This document shows positions 59,552 through 64,000 of a stretch of 64,000 nt of DNA, piece by piece. Made by a program: the position numbers and the translations under genes. The DNA comes from Tomocerus qinae (Eukaryota > Arthropoda > Collembola > Entomobryomorpha > Tomoceridae): NCBI GenBank assembly GCA_020055645.1, contig CM034550.1, forward strand, positions 7,249,501-7,313,500. The letters run 5' to 3'. Each line of letters begins with the position of its first letter. Position 1 is the first letter of the stretch. A model generated the notes under the pieces. It did not search any database. It saw only the letters and a program-made list of their open reading frames with translations, and had not been told where the DNA came from.

Positions 59552-62296
59552 AAATATCACAACAACTAAATTTTTCCCTTTTGGCGAGATACACCAATAA
59601 TCAAACAATAATTTGTTAACATCTGTATACACACAAAGCAATCAACACTCATCAATAATTTTACTTGTAAATATTTGCATTCTAATTTATAAACCCTTTA
59701 GATCTGTCAAAAGCAATTTGCTAATGAATGTTTTACTTTATTCTCATTTGACAGTCCCACCATAAGTAAATATGTACAAATAATATTATTAGGTCAGTAC
59801 TATGAATTCCTACTCCTATTCCCGTCATCACCACATCAGGTACTTTTCCAGGGAATTGGCAAATGTGAAAATAATATTATACTACAAATAGGTAGCGAGC
59901 TGTTTTATTTGTATTCCTATAATGTTAGTTCTTGACTTTCTTTCGTGCTATTTGTACTTAGACTCACTTTCATATCAAGTTAGAAACAAACTAAATAATA
60001 TGTACAAAGGTATATACACAAGTATAGCTATATGGGTTGGCAAACTTTCATTACAATCGTATTTCACATACACAGTTGTACATGTCTTACTTCCTTATAC
60101 ATAAATTCTGAAGGAAAACAACGTAGGTAAGTCAAATTTATATAGGAATGGTTATTCCTGCTAATAAGTTGGTTTCTGTGCTTTATAAATGGGTAATAGC
60201 ATTATACCATGTCAAAGCACCTAATGCAATTTTGCAATCGTAAGCCGCACGCAAGTAAGTCAGACCCCGTAGGAATCCACTACAGTCACGAAAGTATCCA
60301 TAAGGACTATATAGCCGATATACAAAACCGAAAAATCGGAATGCAGTCAAAACAAAGTTAGGCTTAAATAACATTCGCTTTAAATAAGTACATATACCTA
60401 TGCCTTTGAATTACAGGAGATTTCCTATTAATCCTAAATCAACTATGCATTACAGTTTAAGTAGTTGAGTAAGGAACGTATTTGATAGAGAAAGAAAAAT
60501 AATGTTTTTCTTTACAATAGACTTCCTGCAAACCATTTATAGTACTGTTTGCTAAGTTCGGTTCAGTTAGGCAGCTGATTTCATGGTTAACACTGGTTGC
60601 AATTTTCCGAGTGTTAGTTTCCTTACCACGTTCACACAAAGCTTAATATGCAAAGGCTTTCTCCTCTAAACGTGAGTTTATCGGAAAATTTAACAATACC
60701 ACAAAATCCATAAAAGCAACCATGCATGGAAATTCGCACAAACCCTTTTCGTCGCATCATTATACATAAATTATAATGTACTAGATACACATAGGGTTTT
60801 AATCCAGCATATTTAATCATTATCAGCACTGAAAAGTTTCATCATTTGTGAAGCACACACAATAAATAGGAATAAACGTTCCATCCAATTATTATGCTTT
60901 CATTTATACTAACGTTTTCTACAAAGCAACGTACTCTACTCATCTCTCTCGTGCGCACAAGCTAATATCTCGACTGAATCATCATAATAAGTACTTTTCA
61001 AGGTTTGTAAGTAATACATACTGATTTTGCCTTCTATTTACGTATATCAGTAGAATTGTGCCAGGGTATAGATAGCTCAAGTGTTTGGTTTATAACTCTT
61101 TAGACATTAGAATCAATAAATTATATTTACAACATAGCTACCTACTTATTAATTCCTAATTACACGTTTTCCTTTGACTTAGTGATTGCAATGTCTTTAG
61201 TCACGACATTATTTTGTCTAATTCTGTCATTTGATAATAGCTTCTTGCACAGTTGGAGAAATAGTAGAAAATATAGAGCATATAGAAAAGCCTTCTTTAA
61301 TGTGGTATACAATAGGAGAATGAATCATTGCACCATCTTATTCAGGACAAAATCAGAAATGACATCATTTATACCGAAATACAATGATTAACTGGAAATA
61401 CTAGGCTTTACGTTTTGAGAATGTTTTGTATAGGTTATACATGTATTAACTTTATACACAGGTTAGGAGTACACAGTTTTAAACATGAGTTTTAATGCTT
61501 AATGCTATAATATTGGCACTCCATACATACAAGTAATCTTTGTGTAATAATCTTTTACAAATACTGCTGTATGAGAATGAGTTAGTGAATTCTACATAAT
61601 GTTCACTTTACCCCTGTGTTATCTCACCTGCAACAAATTATGTGCATAGTGCATACGTACCTACTTATTAGTATGACATTCACATGATATGATAGATAAG
61701 GTTTATATTCGTGCATGTCATAAGAAGTACTGTGTGTAGGTACAATAGAAACGTTTGGCATTTGCTACAATACTACTTTTGTAGTTAGTTGTACGTAGGT
61801 GAGTTGTAAAGTTGGGATTGCTTCGCTTCGAGCATTTAATGCAAATAACTACTACATATGCATATTGTATCACGCTTTATTCTGTTCCCCGGTTCTATAA
61901 AACAGTTTTTACTTCACTCTTGTCCGATTACACATTTCCAACACAACTCCAAAGCAGCGGCTCCAGTTTCCCTTCACTTTCCTAGTACTCATAATTCTGT
62001 TCATGTCTGCGTGAAGGATTTCTTATTTTCTTCTGATCTATTCCTAGGAGTTTAAGAAGATAGTATTAAATCTGAAAAACAGTCTGGCCCAATTAACGAC
62101 AACAGGTACTGAAAATTTTATTTATTTAGGCAAGATTCAAATATTCAATTGCATCAACTTTTACTTGCATTTTTGCGGGGGCGTTTTCTGTAAGGTTTTC
62201 TTAAGAATAGGTACTACATGTATGTATGTAGGTAGTAATCATACATTTTTGTTTCTTCAAAGGACTTAAATTACTTTTTTGAAGAGGAAATTGAAA

Positions 62297-64000
62297 ATGA
62301 ACGACAGTTTTGAGAAAATGGAGTCGACTGATAAAGGTATTATGGTCCCAAGCAATCTTTTTTTCTATTCAATTGGAAGAACAATGAATCATATGGTACT
62401 ACACAAAAGGCTTGCTTCGACCAGAACTCGAAGCCGATAAAAACAACGTGTGAGGTCCAACTACACTACAACTCTGCGGGTACGATTTCATATCCGAAGC
62501 ACGTTACGATTTGCCGACCGATGAATGCTACTTACTTGATTACAGATTGAGCTCAATGACCATATGTTTCGCGATCTGACGTAAAAATCCTTACGACATT
62601 AACCTCTAACGCGGAAAAAAGCTAATACAAGGCGCGTCGCTCATTTTAACCATTCATATTATTAAGCATACGTAATCATCAACAACATAGTAAAGCAACA
62701 ATGATTTATAAATTAAAAATACAAAAAGTGGTTTAAAAATTTCGAATTTTTTTTAATGTAGAGAATTTTTTTCTGTATTTGATGACACTAAAATTTTTGT
62801 AAACAGCTGTCGTTAAGACATTGACGTTAGACCGAGTAAATTCAAAAACTTACGAGTAAATTCAAAAATTTACGAGTAAATTCGAAAGTTTACGAGTAAA
62901 TTCGAAAATTTACGAGTAAATTTAAAAATTTACGAGTAAATTCGAAAGTTTACGAGTAAATTCGAAAATTTACGAGTAAATTCAAAAAATTACGATTAAA
63001 TTCCAAAATTTACGATTAAATTCAAAAATTTACGAATAAATTCCAAAATTTACGATTAAATTCCAAAATGTACGATTAAATTCCAAAATTTACGATTAAA
63101 TTCAAAAATTTACGATTAAATTCCAAAATTTACAAGTAAATTCCAAAATTTACGATTAAATCCCAAAATTTACGATTAAATTCCAAAATGTACGATTAAA
63201 TTCAAAAATTTACGAGTAAATTCAAAAATTTACGAGTAAATTCAAAAATTTACGAGTAAATTCAAAAATTTACGAGTAAATTCAAAAATTTACGAGTAAA
63301 TTCAAAAATTTACGAGTAAATTCAAAAATTTACGAGTAAATTCAAAAATTTACGAATAAATTCAAAAATTTACGATTAAATTCCAAAATTTACGATTAAA
63401 TTCCAAAATTTACGATTAAATTTAAAAATTTACGAGTACAGTATACAGTCATCACATTCGGCTATTCAGTCATTACATCATTTGCATTCAGCTCAATATG
63501 TTAAGTACATACTATTCATCAGTCGGCAAATAGTAGTGGGATTCGCGTATGAAATCATACCCGCAGTGTGGTAGTCTCATAGTACAGTTCTCGGCTTCGA
63601 GTTCTGGTCGAAGCAAGCCTTTTGTGTAGTACCATATGATTCATTGTTCTTCCAATTGAATAGAAAAAAAGATTGCTTGGGACCATAATAATTGGCAAAA
63701 TATTATAGAAAATAGAAATCGCAATGGTTTTAGATTTTATGAAAAATAATATTTAGTTGTAAAGTAAAATGGATTTTTTCAGGGAAAGATTTTCAAGGAC
63801 AGTTGGATAAGCTGGTGAAGGAATTTAGCAATTCGGAAAGTCCTATAACATTGAAGATGTTAACATTGGAAGAATTTGCGAAAGAAATTCTTCTAGAGTT
63901 GATGTCTAATCCAGAGTTGGAGGAAAAAATTGACCCTCTACTAGCTACAATAGAGCCGACGGATTTTTCAGCAAGACGACTAAAACTGGAATTGGCCAAC
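62297..64000 (+). CDS. 5' part of a paralogue of the 51.1-kb unknown protein (runs off the window)
   Basis: Exon 1 is 62297-62336 (MNDSFEKMESTDK plus one base), with an in-frame stop upstream of its ATG. Exon 2 starts at 63783 after TTTTTTCAG and is open to the window end. The phase-1 junction gives 86 visible residues. The end of the visible part, PLLATIEPTDFSARR then LKLELAN, matches ILATFPNNPNDFFNKR then VKLELAN of the 1281-residue protein, at about the same distance from the start. The first 60 residues align only loosely. Unlike that gene it has an intron, and nearly all of that intron is a TIR element inserted three bases after the exon. Function unknown; probably the same kind of helical scaffold. 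Confidence 0.7.
62340..63688. mobile_element. 1.35-kb foldback-like TIR element at a 5' splice site
   Basis: The outer 98 bases (62340-62437) are repeated inverted and without a mismatch at 63591-63688, starting TTATGGTCCCAAGC. TA flanks both ends (62338-62339, 63689-63690). Inside each arm a further block of about 65 bases (CTGCGGGTA, GATTTCATA, TTTGCCGAC, GATGAAT words) is also inverted but clearly diverged. The centre is a 20-bp tandem array. No transposase frame. Long arms plus internal tandem repeats resemble foldback elements; the TA duplication suggests Tc1/mariner-like integration. Confidence 0.85.
62833..63438 (+). repeat. About 30 tandem copies of a 20-bp unit
   Basis: The unit is TTCAAAAATTTACGAGTAAA. 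Copies vary at a few positions: TTCG/TTCC/TTCA, GAG/GAT/GAA. Many copies contain the perfect dyad TTTAC-GA-GTAAA. Period stays exactly 20 bp throughout, and variants are grouped in blocks, which suggests local block duplication. The array lies wholly inside the TIR element. Confidence 0.95.

Larger units (their letters stand above)
54964..62296. other. 7.3-kb spacer between the two paralogues
   Basis: Very AT-rich with no supported protein gene. Holds a TATA-to-AATAAA cassette (55786-55918) and the two tRNA-like halves (59341-59381, 59515-59551). Short frames such as 56361-56723 and 60183-60374 (both minus) have no motif or splice context. Confidence 0.5.

Noticed and set aside
60183-60374. 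Minus-strand 63-codon frame with aromatic-rich product
   Set aside because: Looks slightly coding-like, but no splice sites in phase, no relatives recognised and no neighbouring exons.
62833-63438. Regular 20-bp repeat as a CRISPR array
   Set aside because: The repeats are directly adjacent with no unique spacers, the setting is an animal gene, and the array is internal to a TIR element.

Overview
The window looks like nuclear DNA of a small-genome animal, most likely an arthropod. It is AT-rich, genes lie on both strands, introns are short and mostly GT-AG, coding exons are interrupted mid-codon, and one regulator carries very long Ser/Asn/Gln/His tracts. No bacterial operon, CRISPR array, rRNA or intact viral gene was seen. 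I cannot name the species. All exon models below were built by hand from reading frame, splice sites and phase; phases were checked at every junction.

Layout. 53-300 (+) is the last exon of an unidentified gene. It runs tail-to-tail with a 14-exon LYST/mauve-type BEACH-WD40 gene (965-9597, -). A 4-exon Rho-like small GTPase with a degenerate G3 box follows (13815-14705, +). Then come three relatives of one dual-specificity phosphatase family on the minus strand: intact copy A (18398-20080), a frameshifted pseudogene (about 21998-22393), and intact copy C (26417-27677), whose catalytic loop sits in a 27-nt microexon followed by a GC-AG intron. A PRDM10-like PR-domain zinc-finger gene fills 29582-36053 (-) with a gene-poor 5' region up to about 46.1 kb. 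GET1/WRB, the tail-anchored-protein insertion receptor, is at 47941-48881 (-). A single-exon 1281-residue protein of unknown function (51118-54963, -) and a diverged paralogue entering from 62297 (+) face away from each other across 7.3 kb.

Mobile DNA consists of small terminal-inverted-repeat elements: a 207-bp hAT-type palindrome with a perfect 8-bp target duplication inside the intron of phosphatase A, four TA-flanked MITE-like elements, and a 1.35-kb foldback-like element. The last has 98-bp identical arms and about 30 copies of a 20-bp palindromic unit. It sits three bases inside the first intron of the 62.3-kb gene, at the 5' splice site.

The most unusual small structure is at 59307-59575. 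A 3' half of a tRNA-like sequence (T-arm and acceptor strand) lies upstream of a matching 5' half (acceptor strand, D-arm, anticodon-stem strand). Their flanks are complementary and a T5 run follows. This is the topology of a circularly permuted tRNA gene, although broken SINE copies are the more conservative explanation. The genes belong to unrelated processes (vesicle traffic, signalling, transcription, ER insertion); the only clear functional clustering is the phosphatase family and the pair of unknown large proteins.
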